From Rhabdornis inornatus (lineage: Eukaryota; Chordata; Aves; Passeriformes; Rhabdornithidae): a stretch of DNA of 64,000 nt. Shown piece by piece: positions 22,500 to 32,057 of this stretch; the stretch's first letter is position 1, and the number at the start of each line of letters is the position of its first letter. Made by a program: the position numbers and the translations under genes. The DNA lies in the NCBI GenBank assembly GCA_013397075.1, contig VWZS01004810.1, positions 2,342,015-2,406,014 of the forward strand. Reading direction: 5' to 3'. The notes under the pieces are model-generated. The model worked only from the letters and a program-made list of their open reading frames with translations. It was not told the DNA's origin and did not search any database.

Positions 22500-24160
22500 G
22501 CATCTTGTCTTTTCCAGATCTATGGGAGCAGACAGGAGCTATCACAGACCCTTCCAACTGCTCACCAACCCTATCCTTGATGGAAGAAAATTCCTTCTTT
22601 GCTGAGCTGTTGCTCAGAGCAAGCACAAACAACACACTGGTCCCAAAACCAAAACTGGGGTTTGGGGTGTACCCAAAACTGGCTTAAAGACAAGGATTCA
22701 GCAACAGCACCTTCATCAGAGAGAGCATGGAACACTGAGGGAAGATGGGGCTTTGGTCTGGTGGGTTTGGCCAATAGCCAGTTATGTTTGGAGGAAAAGA
22801 AAAATTTTTTTTTTTTTCCCTTTTCTCTTGGTCCTTGACAGCTTCAGATCATCCCAAGCCAGGGGATATTTGGTGGAACTGTGTCATCCTGCAAGGTGAA
22901 GACCTCAACCTTTGGAGCAGCATCCATAACCCAAGTCTCCTTAGGCCCAAGGCTGGCTTTGCTGTGCCAAGGTGATTTGCACATCAGAAAAAGCTCTGCT
23001 TTGTGTCTCTTCAGTCAAACACTGATTTTTATGCACCAGCATGAAAGAAAACACAGGATTTGTTTAGATTCTGGTGCTGTTCTTAGCATGAAGAGAACAG
23101 GAGAGAAAGTACTCATGTGCTTCCCATTGGGATATAAACCCAACATCTATTTCAGGAAAAAAAAAAGGCATAATTCATTTTTCACCAAAAACTGAAGAAC
23201 ACACAAAACACCATCTTTGTGAAACTTGGGATAATATATGACAATATTTTAAAGGGCTTTTTGCCATTCAAATGTTTTTATTATAGTAAATTCTTCTTCT
23301 TAGCACAGGGAGACTGAAAAGGAAAACCACACAAGGATGTTCTTCATAATATCCCACTGATTTGAAAGGGTCAGATTCTCTCCCCTTGAGATTTGGTGCT
23401 GGAGTTAATTAACCTCATTTCCAAAGAGCTGGAGTCTTCTGTTCTTAAAACTCTGCAGTGACAGCAAGGCCACCCACCCCATGGCAATTCAGCTCCTCCG
23501 TCTCCTCAGAACATCCTGCAACAACATTTCCTTTGCTGTGATTTAAAACTTTCACTACTATTCTTATTTACGCTGCACATGGGGAACATTTTCACATTTT
23601 GCTGCTAACTTTTAAGTATTTTAAGAACATTATGTGTCTCTCATTGCTCCTCTCCACATTTCATAAACCCCATTCATACACCAAAGGTCACGGTTGTTTT
23701 TAAACCTTTGATCATTCTTGTTTTCCTCTTCCAGGGTTCCTCCAACTGCTCTTCATCTTCTCTCAAGTGCATCCCTGAAGTCGTGCCCAGCAGGAAGGAA
23801 GGGGCCCAGGAGATGGGAGATCAGCAGACAGGGAGCAACGGGACAAGTAAAAGCTCAGAACAAAACGGTGCCATCAGGAGGGTGTTTGCTCACAGCACTT
23901 CTTGTTCTGGTACAGCATCATTCCTCAGGACTATGAAGGAAAAGCTCAGGGTTCTTATCTTATCTGAATGTTTGCACATTTTTAGCAGTGAGTCAAACCT
24001 TCTCTAACCAGAGTCTATCTCTGTGAGTTTAAATTCTTTAAAGTCAACAGTGGACAGGTCTGGCTAAGTCAGCCTTCTGCTTTTGGAACAAAGTCTGTCC
24101 CGTTATCGCTCCCCTTCCTCTCCCCTTTTGCTGTTTTAACCATACAATTCATCTTTCCTG
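22500..24160. other. unique DNA, one weak plus-strand exon candidate
   Basis: No repeat family was recognised, apart from a T13 run near 22805. A plausible acceptor and donor frame an open stretch at 23735-23846 (listed separately). Other frames show no features. Confidence 0.45.
23735..23846 (+). other. weak exon candidate (112 nt)
   Basis: The pyrimidine-rich tract CTTGTTTTCCTCTTCCAG ends at 23734. The following sequence is open in the frame that starts GSSNCSSSSLKC, Ser-rich at first and then charged and Gln/Asn/Gly-rich. A GTAAAA donor-like site follows 23846. The length is not a multiple of three. No family is recognised. Splice-like signals of this strength occur by chance in any 64-kb window, so this is a candidate only, coding or noncoding. 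Confidence 0.15.
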
Positions 24161-24234
24161 AATTCTCTTCCCTTAAGAAAGTAGAACATAAGACCAGGTT
24201 TCACTGATTTTCTTTGCTATAATGGGGGGAGTGG
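24161..24234. repeat. 74-bp duplicated block, copy A
   Basis: Matches 25277-25350 over 74 aligned bases with 3 differences and no gaps. The shared core starts CCTTAAGAAAGTAGAACATA and ends TTTGCTATAATGGGG. Copy A is not flanked by the 16-bp direct repeat seen around copy B, so A could be the donor. Confidence 0.92.
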
Positions 24235-24317
24235 ATATGGAGAGGCAAAAAACAAACCACAAAGCAGCATCAGGATTTATAAACAAGGTGGAGGAGAGTG
24301 AGTGACAAAGACAGGAG

Positions 24318-24325
24318 ATGCAAAT
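24318..24325 (+). promoter_or_regulatory. octamer motif ATGCAAAT
   Basis: An exact POU/Oct consensus in an A-rich stretch 84 bases after duplicated block A. A lone 8-mer is expected about once per window on the two strands together, so this is recorded only as a possible site. Confidence 0.15.
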
Positions 24326-24651
24326 AGAAATAAATAAACATGGAACAAGCATAAGCCAAGAAAAGTGATCATCTGGTTTTTATTCATTTTTATGAGATTT
24401 AAGAAATGTAGAAAACCTGCAAGGTCAAACCCCACTATATATACCTAAAGCAAATATCAGCAGATTTCAGAGAAGAAATGAAATTTGGAGAACACTGACC
24501 ACAGAAAGGGTTTCTCCTCACGATTTCCTATTTGTTCCTCTTCTGAAAATAAACCTTTCTTCCTCTAAGGAGAAAAAGATGAGACAATGGAAAAGGAAGC
24601 CTTGTTTAGGTGTAAGGAAATTGTGGGCATCGTTTCCCAGCAGAGACTTAC

Positions 24652-24765
24652 CCATTTCCATGAGAGAAATTGCTCAGATTGGATGACATGACCCCGTGGC
24701 TCTCCTGCTCCACAGACACAGATTGCAGAGCGAGCCCTGGTGCATTTAACATCAAACCAATCACA
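24652..24765 (-). other. candidate cassette exon (114 nt, phase 0-0)
   Basis: On the minus strand a long pyrimidine tract (TTTTTTCTGTCCCTCTTCC, then TTCTCTTTCC) leads to an AG at 24767-24766. The following 38 codons are open, and the donor GTAAGT at 24651-24646 is a consensus match preceded by G. The exon length is a multiple of three and both ends fall in phase 0. The peptide starts CDWFDVKCTRARSAICVC, Cys-rich, with a W-x-D-x2-C-x6-I-C spacing faintly like the end of a C-type lectin domain. The preceding lectin motifs (for example EPN) are absent. I do not assign a family. Confidence 0.22.
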
Positions 24766-25202
24766 CTGAGCTTGCACCAGGAAAGAGAAGGAAGAGGGAC
24801 AGAAAAAATACACTTTTCACATCAAATTCAGCTTTTCTTCTGCTAAAGACATTCACAGAGGCTTCACATTCAGACTTAAAACACTTTAGTTTGGGTTTTT
24901 CACGAAGCAGTTTTTACCCTGGCTGTGGCTGCTCAGTGGAGTTGTGTACATCCACGCTCCTGCAGGAGCATTTCCTGCAGGGAGGATGGCTGCAAACACG
25001 TGTGCAGGCTCTGGTGGGGCAGCATTCACCCAAACTCACCAGGCAGCCTGAACACCTCCCTCCCACCAGCCTGAGTCTCCCTCTGCACCACCCCTCATTT
25101 CTGAGTCTCCATGTGCTGTTCCCAGAGCATTGAGATATTGACTGAACTGCAAGAACTGTGTGTAGTTCTTTTTCTGAGCCAGAGCAAAGCTTGCCTACAA
25201 AC

Positions 25203-25262
25203 TAACTCATTGAACCACATTTATTTATCCCTTGCCTGTGCCTGCACCCTGACCATGCAAGG
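25203..25262. repeat. diverged duplicated block, copy E1
   Basis: The run TATCCCTTGCCTGTGCCTGC followed by ACCCTGACCATGCA resembles 25446-25505 (TATCCCTTCCCAGTGCCTAC followed by ACCCTGACCATGCA), about 243 bases downstream in direct orientation. Differences are scattered, so the duplication is older than the A/B pair. Confidence 0.75.
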
Positions 25263-25276
25263 TTTCCATTTATCTG
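25261..25276. repeat. 16-bp direct repeat, left of block B
   Basis: GGTTTCCATTTATCTG here and GGTTTCTATTTATCTG at 25351-25366 differ at one base and exactly bracket the 74-bp block B. The arrangement resembles a target-site duplication around an inserted segment. Confidence 0.85.
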
Positions 25277-25350
25277 AGTTCTCTTTCCTTAAGAAAGTAG
25301 AACATAAGACCAGGTTTCACTGATTTTCTTTGCTATAATGGGGAGAGTGG
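25277..25350. repeat. 74-bp duplicated block, copy B (inserted copy?)
   Basis: Near-identical to 24161-24234, 1116 bases upstream in the same orientation. It is bracketed by 16-bp direct repeats, so it looks like a templated insertion or a very short mobile unit that landed between copies of GGTTTC-ATTTATCTG. It has no coding capacity or known terminal motif. Confidence 0.9.
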
Positions 25351-25448
25351 GGTTTCTATTTATCTGTGCATTTGGAAATTAAACCACTGTGACATTTTTT
25401 ATTAGTGCTGGATAATCTGCAGAACACTGGTCTTTATTCACTCCTATT
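25351..25448. repeat. duplicated block, copy C1 (with right 16-bp direct repeat)
   Basis: The segment through GCATTTGGAAATTAAACC, GTGCTGGATAATCTGCAG and TTTATTCACTCCTAT matches 26838-26936 in direct orientation, with several substitutions and a small length difference after CTGCAG. Its first 16 bases are the right-hand direct repeat of block B. Confidence 0.88.
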
Positions 25449-25505
25449 TAATTGACTCATGAGCCACCTTTTTTATCCCTTCCCAGTGCCTACACCCTGA
25501 CCATG
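25446..25505. repeat. diverged duplicated block, copy E2
   Basis: The second copy of block E, following C1 directly. The order E1-B-C1-E2 suggests tandem duplication followed by insertion of B. Confidence 0.75.
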
Positions 25506-25751
25506 CAGTCCTCTCCAAGATTTTCTCCTACTCATCTCCATGCCAGTTCTCCCAAGCTCCTGCTCACAACCAGGGCTAGGTCACTCATGGTGCTTTGCTT
25601 TTTCTCCCTGGGTCTCTGTTTGCCTAAGCTGCTGAAAAAAGCCAGCTTAGTTTAGTACCAGGCTTGGGGCTTTTTATCCCTCCAGCTTCTCAAAGTAAGA
25701 GGTTGCATTTCAGGTTTTTCTGACCCGTATATGAGGAATTTATATTTTATA
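25506..25751. other. unique DNA, no gene recognised
   Basis: Short interval between the duplicated blocks and a CR1 copy. A pyrimidine-rich stretch runs from 25500 to 25620. Nothing else is seen. Confidence 0.5.
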
Positions 25752-25904
25752 TTCATGGAATGGTTTGGAGAGGATTTATAGATCATTTTGTTCCACCCCT
25801 GCCACGGCAGGGACACCTTCCACTGCCCCAGGCTGCTCCAAGCCCTGTCCAACCTGGCCTGGGACACTGCCAGGGGCAGCCACAGCTTCTCTGGGCACTC
25901 TGTT
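25752..25904 (-). mobile_element. CR1 LINE 3' fragment
   Basis: Starts TTCATGGAATGGTTTGGAG and holds GCCACGGCAGGGACACC, CCCCAGGCTGCTCCAAGCCC and GGCAGCCACAGCTTCTCTGG. It is about 150 bases and 5'-truncated in the middle of the usual CACTCTGTT-like segment. A small deletion relative to 9799-10336 removes GGATCC from the GCCAGGGATCCAGGGGCAG block. Confidence 0.92.
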
Positions 25905-26165
25905 AAAGACAGTGAACATACAATTGTATTATGCAAGGAGCAATTAGATCCATTTGCATTTCGACTCTCAAATTAGATCTCGGACACTCACACGGTGATG
26001 TGGTAAAGTCTCACATCCCTTTGCACTTTCTATTGCGTAGGAGAAAGTAAGTGGTAGCAGGCAGCAGAATATGAAGCCACTTATTGTTATTTCTGTGCAT
26101 ATTTATGACAAATACATTAGAAATCTTGAATTGTCATTAATGGGATGCTGAGCAATCACAGTAAT
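25905..26165. other. unique AT-rich DNA
   Basis: AT-rich interval between two CR1 fragments in opposite orientation. No gene or motif of note. Confidence 0.5.
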
Positions 26166-26214
26166 AAAGAGATCTTTTCTAACCTTGATGATTCTGTGAT
26201 TTTATGATTTTATG
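26166..26214 (+). mobile_element. CR1 LINE 3' tip, plus strand
   Basis: GATCTTTTCTAACCTTGATG is followed by ATTCTGTGATTTTATGATTT, the CR1 3' end with its ATTCTATG-type octamer tail. Only about 50 bases remain. It is the first plus-strand CR1 in the window. Confidence 0.65.
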
Positions 26215-26837
26215 TGAATGCTGAGGTGGAAGCTCTAAGGAGAGCAAGCCTTGTGAAGGCACCCTGCTGTAATTTCTCCCACTTGGCTCCTGTTTTCTGC
26301 CTTTCAATTTTCACAATACAACAATCTGAGGACTCTCTTTCCATCTTACAGGCAAGAAATGCACCTCCACAAATCACAGACTTCACCGTATTTTACATTT
26401 CCTTAGGGAACTCCAGAGTATTTGGTTCTGGGCCTTTTGTGCAGCCAGCAGGACCTGGAATGAGTTTTGATTGCGCAGAGGTCTCAGTTATTGCTCAGAT
26501 TTTGTTTTCCTCACTCTGCCCTGCCTGGTGGATGATCCTTCTCTACGAACTGCAGCTCTCTTGAAAACATTCTACATTAGGAGAACTCTCCATTTTAAAA
26601 ATAGCTTTACTTATAATTTCCACAGAATGCAATTAAACCAAAAGTAGGACCCTTCAGAGAAATTCAAGCCAAAAAGCTGTTGCTGTGAACATGCTGTGGG
26701 ATTTCTGCCTGCAAGTCTGAAGCCAAGCTGCTTTATTTGCACACTGGGATTCTTAAACTCAGATGTACCCTTAAAATGCATACCCAACAAGAGGGTGGAC
26801 TCTGGATCCCTGTGGGATCAATGTGATCCTTGAAGAA
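26215..26837. other. unique DNA, no gene recognised
   Basis: Unique interval. A 116-codon plus frame at 26214-26564 starts next to the CR1 tip and has no motif. Confidence 0.5.
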
Positions 26838-26936
26838 GGGTTTATATTTATCTGTACATTTGGAAATTAAACCACTGTGACTTTATTTCTTAATGCTGGA
26901 TAATCTGCAGCAGAAAACTGCTTTTTATTCACTCCT
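26838..26936. repeat. duplicated block, copy C2
   Basis: The direct-orientation partner of 25351-25448, about 1.49 kb downstream. It includes CATTTGGAAATTAAACCAC and GCTGGATAATCTGCAG, and ends at TTTATTCACTCCTAT. It is not followed by block E, which limits how far the duplication extended. Confidence 0.88.
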
Positions 26937-29900
26937 ATGGAATGTAGAAGTGTGAGTTCAGTGTAGCTGTTCATTCTTTTAATGGACTTGTTTCTTCACT
27001 GTCAGGAACACAGACCAGACATTCCACTTGGGCTCAACACCTGACTTCTAGACAACAAATTGAGGTTAATCCCATCTTGTACCCCAAAAATCAGCAGCTC
27101 AGGGCTCCAGCATTTGCAGAGAACCTATTTTGGGCTGAGAGAGGATGCACAGCTTGTGCAAGTGTAAACCAAATGAACATGCAAAGGCACAAATGAGCAA
27201 AGCTAGAAAAAATTCCAAAGATATCTCTGAGTTTTGCAAAAATATCCACAAACATGTTTTGGAGAACTAAAATCTTGTGGAGATGAAACAATTTCTTAAT
27301 TATTAAAGTGACTGTGATCATCTTGGTTTGTCTTTGTGTATGTGGAAAGATTGAGCTAAAACCTTATTCTGGCTTGGAAGAGAACAACCAAAAGCATTTA
27401 GACCATGGAAATACATTGGGACAATCTGTTTTACAGCTTCTCCTGATCTTCCCCAGAGTACCAAGACTGCTGGGATTTCAGAACAGGGACAGATGAGGTG
27501 GAATCAGACCAGACAGGAGCCATTTTAGACTTCATCATTTAAAGATCAATCACTGGTGTTTTACCCTTGATCTTGGCATTGAAAATTCTGCCAAATATTA
27601 CCAGTGCACAAGGCCAGGACAGTGAATTTCACACTGAGGCAGCTTTGTGAGGAAAATCTGACACCCCCCATTTCCACAGGCTACCCCTGGAACACCCCTG
27701 GGAGCTCCAGCCACAGCTGAAGGTGCAGAAAGATTCTGCTCATAAACTTTATTTTTGTCGTGATTTGTCCTTGGTTTTCGTCCTGCCCGCAGTTGGTTTC
27801 GCTCACTTATTTTGGGGAATTTGTAGGAAAATCCTTTCACCCATTTTTCAATTAGAAGCAATGCAATTATTGCCACATCCTTCCCCTACACAAATACCTC
27901 GTAAACAGCTGGAACTTTTAAGCACAAATCTTGGCCAGGCTCGTCAGGGGTGTTTGGGGATATTTGACATGGCTACAGTGAGTCAGTGTTGCTTTGCCCA
28001 AGCATTAAAACAACTTAATCACAAGACTGCCTTAATCATTCTTTTTTTTTTTCTTTTAGCTTCTGAAATTTTAGGATTTTCATGTTCAAGACTTCTCCCT
28101 ACAGCTTTAATGCCTAAAATCAGAGAAGAAATGTTCAAATATTCCAACAGTTGGGGCTGGAAGGCAAAATTCAGACAGGCAATATGGGATAGATTATGGG
28201 AGCTGGGAACTTAGATAAATTCAGGAAAAATAACTTAAATTCTGAACTTTAGAATGCTGTTCTTGCCACGCTTCCAGAAGTTTCCCTGCTTCTGTAGTGG
28301 TTTAGTAATGAACTGTCACACCCATTCTGCCACACAGCCCATCCTTCAAAGCTGTGAAGGACGGAGGGAAGAGTTACAGGAAATCCTTCTGCAAGGAAAA
28401 CAGCTCAGGGTTTATATCTGGCTGGGACAAGGACACTTGGCAACACATTCAAGGGTCCCCCAACCAAGGGAAAAATGCTGTAATAATTATGTTGACCCAA
28501 CTTCAGCGTGGAGAGGCTTCCAGTACAAATGACATTTTCATAATCTCTCAATAAACGCTTTTGCAGATAACAAGAAAACTTTTTATTTTATGCATTTTGC
28601 TGGTCATAAATTCAATAGTTTTTGTTTTTCACTGTCTTGCCTTCTAATCAGTGATTTAGGAGGAAAAGGCTTTGAGAGGTTTAAAATTTCCATTTGCAGT
28701 GGTTGAGCTGGAATAAGGATCTGCCTTTGGCACTGCTTAAGTGAGGGGACCAGTATTAAAGAAGAAAAAAGATTTTCAGGGGACGCTGAAGCTCTTTGCC
28801 AATGCACTTTGAATTTTACAGGTAATTTGGGCCAGAGTAGGTCAGGAAAGGCCATTGAAAAGATAAAAATGCTGTCAAGTGATGTTTTCACCCTGATTTG
28901 CTTTCTTTTGTTTTCTAAACATCATTTTTTGTATGTTCTGCTTTGAAAACAAATATATATTGACTCAAAAGAAATCCTTCAAGCCACTGTTAGGGTTTGG
29001 GTGTTTTTTTGCATTCAAAAGAGGAATAAGCTAAAAAAGATTTAAGTCTGAGAGAAGAGGTGTAGATTGATGCAAAGTGAATTTTCTTGAGCCAGTTGGA
29101 AAATCCAAAAGACATTTTTTTATGTTTCTCACCTTTTCCCCTGTCCCTGCATCTTTGGTGCCACATGGACAGTTGATCACCCCCTGGAAGGGTCCTTATC
29201 TGTGTGTCCATGGGTTATGTCCTCTCCTGGATTTGGCTCCAGGCTCTGGAGCCCTTCGTGCCTGTGCTGTATCCTCAGTTCCAGACCCTTCTCTGACCCT
29301 TTTCCCTTTGCTCCTGCCTGTGCTTTGTGGGGTGACTGACCCTGGCTGCTCCCTGACACACAGAGGGAAAAGCTGGCTTTGGAGCTGGATCCAGGGCCAC
29401 TCTTAGGGTGATATTTGGATGATTTAGTGTCCATCAGGGTGATGTGATGCTGCATTTAGCATGGCTGCTGCTCATGCAAAACAACTCGTGAGGCATTTCG
29501 TTTTTTCTCCCTGGGGACACCAGGGAGCTGTTTTTATGTGCTGCTCCTTTCTGCCTGGATTCTTTTTCATTCCTTCCACATTACATGAGACAGTAGGTGG
29601 GAATGTGCAGCCAGATAGTGGTAATTTATTACTGATCTGTCAGAGTTGTTCAAAAGTCTTTCCAGCTAGGACTATAAATTCAGCATTTCTGTCCTTGCCT
29701 TGCCTTGCCTTTAGTGATCTGAGAAGCTTTTTGGGGGAAGGCAATGCCACGTCTAAATTTCTTGCAAATATTTAAGCAGCATATACAGAAAGATGGCATA
29801 TGGAGAAGTGTTTTTCTCTTATAAGATTGGATTAATTGGCTATGTTTAGGTGTTAATGATTGGTGTAAGTTTCTGCGTTGTGCCTTCCCCAAAGCAGGTT

Positions 29901-31876
29901 TCTTCTCTCCTCCATGTCAGGACTCTTTATGATCCTTCTTCCTCCTACTTTGGGAAAATACAGTAGAAATCTTTCTTCTCTTTATTTTTGCTTTCTCTGC
30001 CTGCTGCTTCCTCTGTTTGTCTTGAATAAAATGAGTTGTGAGCATTAATTAGGTGTTCAACCTCCTAGAATATTAATTCTGATACATTTTTATTCTGGTA
30101 CTTTCCCAGGTGTATCAGGATATTATTTACAACCAAGCTGGGATGACAGCTATTCTGCTTATTCTTAATTACTTTTGCCAGAACTGCTTGTGCTAAATCA
30201 TATTTCATAAGGTCTGTGGTTCAAGTTCTGTTGTTGGTGTGTGTAAAATTATGTAAAATAATGCATTAGTGCATCTGAGTGTGGCTCAGGAATGAGTTTC
30301 TTATCCAAAGCCATGGCACTGTTATTAACAAATAAAACAAGAAACTGTCAGTGAGCTTTTTCTTTCCCCAGTCTGTTTGACTCTTTCTGCTGACATTAAA
30401 CACCAAGGATTAACCCAGCAGGCAGTGACCATGAATTTGCAGCTGGTTTCAGAGTAATCCTTTAGCTTTCAGCTGCAGCACTTTGGGGGACTGAGCACTC
30501 CCTTGGGCTGGTGTCTAAACTCTCTTTCAGAGGATTTGATTGCATGTCACCTTTTGGAGCACTCTGAGGGGTGGCAGAAGGCACAGCAGACTGCCAGCTT
30601 TCCTTGGGTAGTCTATCATCCAATATGTTCATTGTGCTTGTTCTCAGGAATTATCACCTAAGGTCACCTCTTCAGTCAGGACTTTCCAAGAAATCACTGT
30701 GCTGTTGGAAATGTTCCCAGCTGTAGCAGGAGCAGAGAGAGCTTTGGATTCCATATTTCTACAGTTCTCTGTTGGATAAAATTCATTCTCTGTCTGACAT
30801 CACTTAAAGGTATAAACATATTAAGTCAGGTACAATGCTCATTCTCATGGAGTTTAATTGAATTTGAGGCATCCCAACACCAGAGCTGAACAGCAACTTC
30901 CAGAAGTCACTGTGCTGCACTTAGAGCTTTCATTTTCACCAGGTATCAGTAGGATAAACCCTTAAGGGTTGCAGGAAAACTCTTCAATATTCCACAAAGC
31001 ATCGAGCGTCTGTGAGCCACGAGTTCCCTCCCATCCCTGCCTGGTGCTATTTTACCATAAAAAATAGCATGTAAAGCAGCTTTGTGTTTTGTTTTCAAAA
31101 TCTGTGTCCTGAGCCCTGGCCTGAGTGAGCCCTGTGCTGATTTATTCTCACAACGTGGAGCCAGCACTGAGTTCAGACAGAACTGAGGAGCTGCGTGCTG
31201 CCTGCCTGCCTGGGCTCATTTTCCTCCTCTGCTTATCTGGCAGGACCAAGGGGGTTTGTCTGCTCTGCTCCAGCCTCAGTGGGGCACAGCCTGAAGATGT
31301 GCTTCTCCCCAAAGCATAAACATCTCCTTCCTGGAGTTTTTATCAGACCTAAACCTTCAGAGCCCCGCAGTCGCCAATCAGCCTTTCACATTCATGTGGT
31401 GATGACTCTTTAGCTCTGAATGATGTTTGTTTTCAGTTCAGAGAGGGATGCTCGCTGCTGTGAGCACTGTTCAGCACTGAAAATTGTAATGGGAGTGCTT
31501 CAGGGGAGAGCAGGATCCTCATCAGCTTTATAACACTATAAAGGAAGGATAAAGTAGGTGCAAAATGTTCTGCCCGGCAGCATTCGGTGTGAGAGTTAAA
31601 TGACAGCACGGATTCAAGGTGACAGACTGCAGCGTCTGTGCTGGAAATGCACCCAGGTTCAATGTTCTCCTGCGTTATTACAGTGACTCTGACCACAACG
31701 AGTGTAATTAATATTCCTGCCTGAGCACAGTTCTGTAAATAGACTTCCTCAAAAAGCAAATTGTCCCATCACCCTGGGCATTGAACAGTAACAGAGCCCA
31801 GGCAATGGCCGATCTGTCTTCAAAAGAGAGCTCTGCCTTTGCATGTTCCTGTTAGCTCATGCTGGGCCTGGTACCC
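26937..31876. other. unique DNA, no gene recognised
   Basis: Almost 5 kb without a recognised interspersed repeat. A T12 run lies near 28041 and a short (CCTTG)n near 29695. Many short frames (such as 27723-28214, 163 codons, plus) show no domain, and that frame crosses a pyrimidine tract ending in TTTTAG at about 28060. No RNA gene was recognised. Confidence 0.5.
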
Positions 31877-32057
31877 AAGCAAGGGCAAACTGAGAGTATT
31901 GAAAAGAAAAAACACAAGCAAATAACAAAAAATCCCCGAAAAAGAAACAAAATTGGTGTTAAAGCAAGAGCAATGAAAACCGAGAGTATCGAAAAGAAAA
32001 AAATACAAGCAAAAACAACAACAAAAAAATCCACAAAAAGGAGAGGAAATTGATGTT
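31877..32057. repeat. two-copy A-rich tandem duplication (about 85 and 96 bp)
   Basis: Copy 1 (31877-31961) and copy 2 (31962-32057) both start AAGCAAGRGCAA and share GAGAGTATYGAAAAGAAAA, ACAAGCAAA, an AAATCC motif and a terminal TTGRTGTT. They differ by substitutions and small A-rich insertions. One plus-strand frame stays open through both, giving two Lys-rich repeats with SIEKKK, but this reflects the A-richness and no gene is claimed. Confidence 0.85.

Noticed and set aside
30205..30235. GGTTCAAGTTC, reminiscent of a tRNA B box
   Set aside because: No A box, acceptor stem or cloverleaf pairing could be formed around it.
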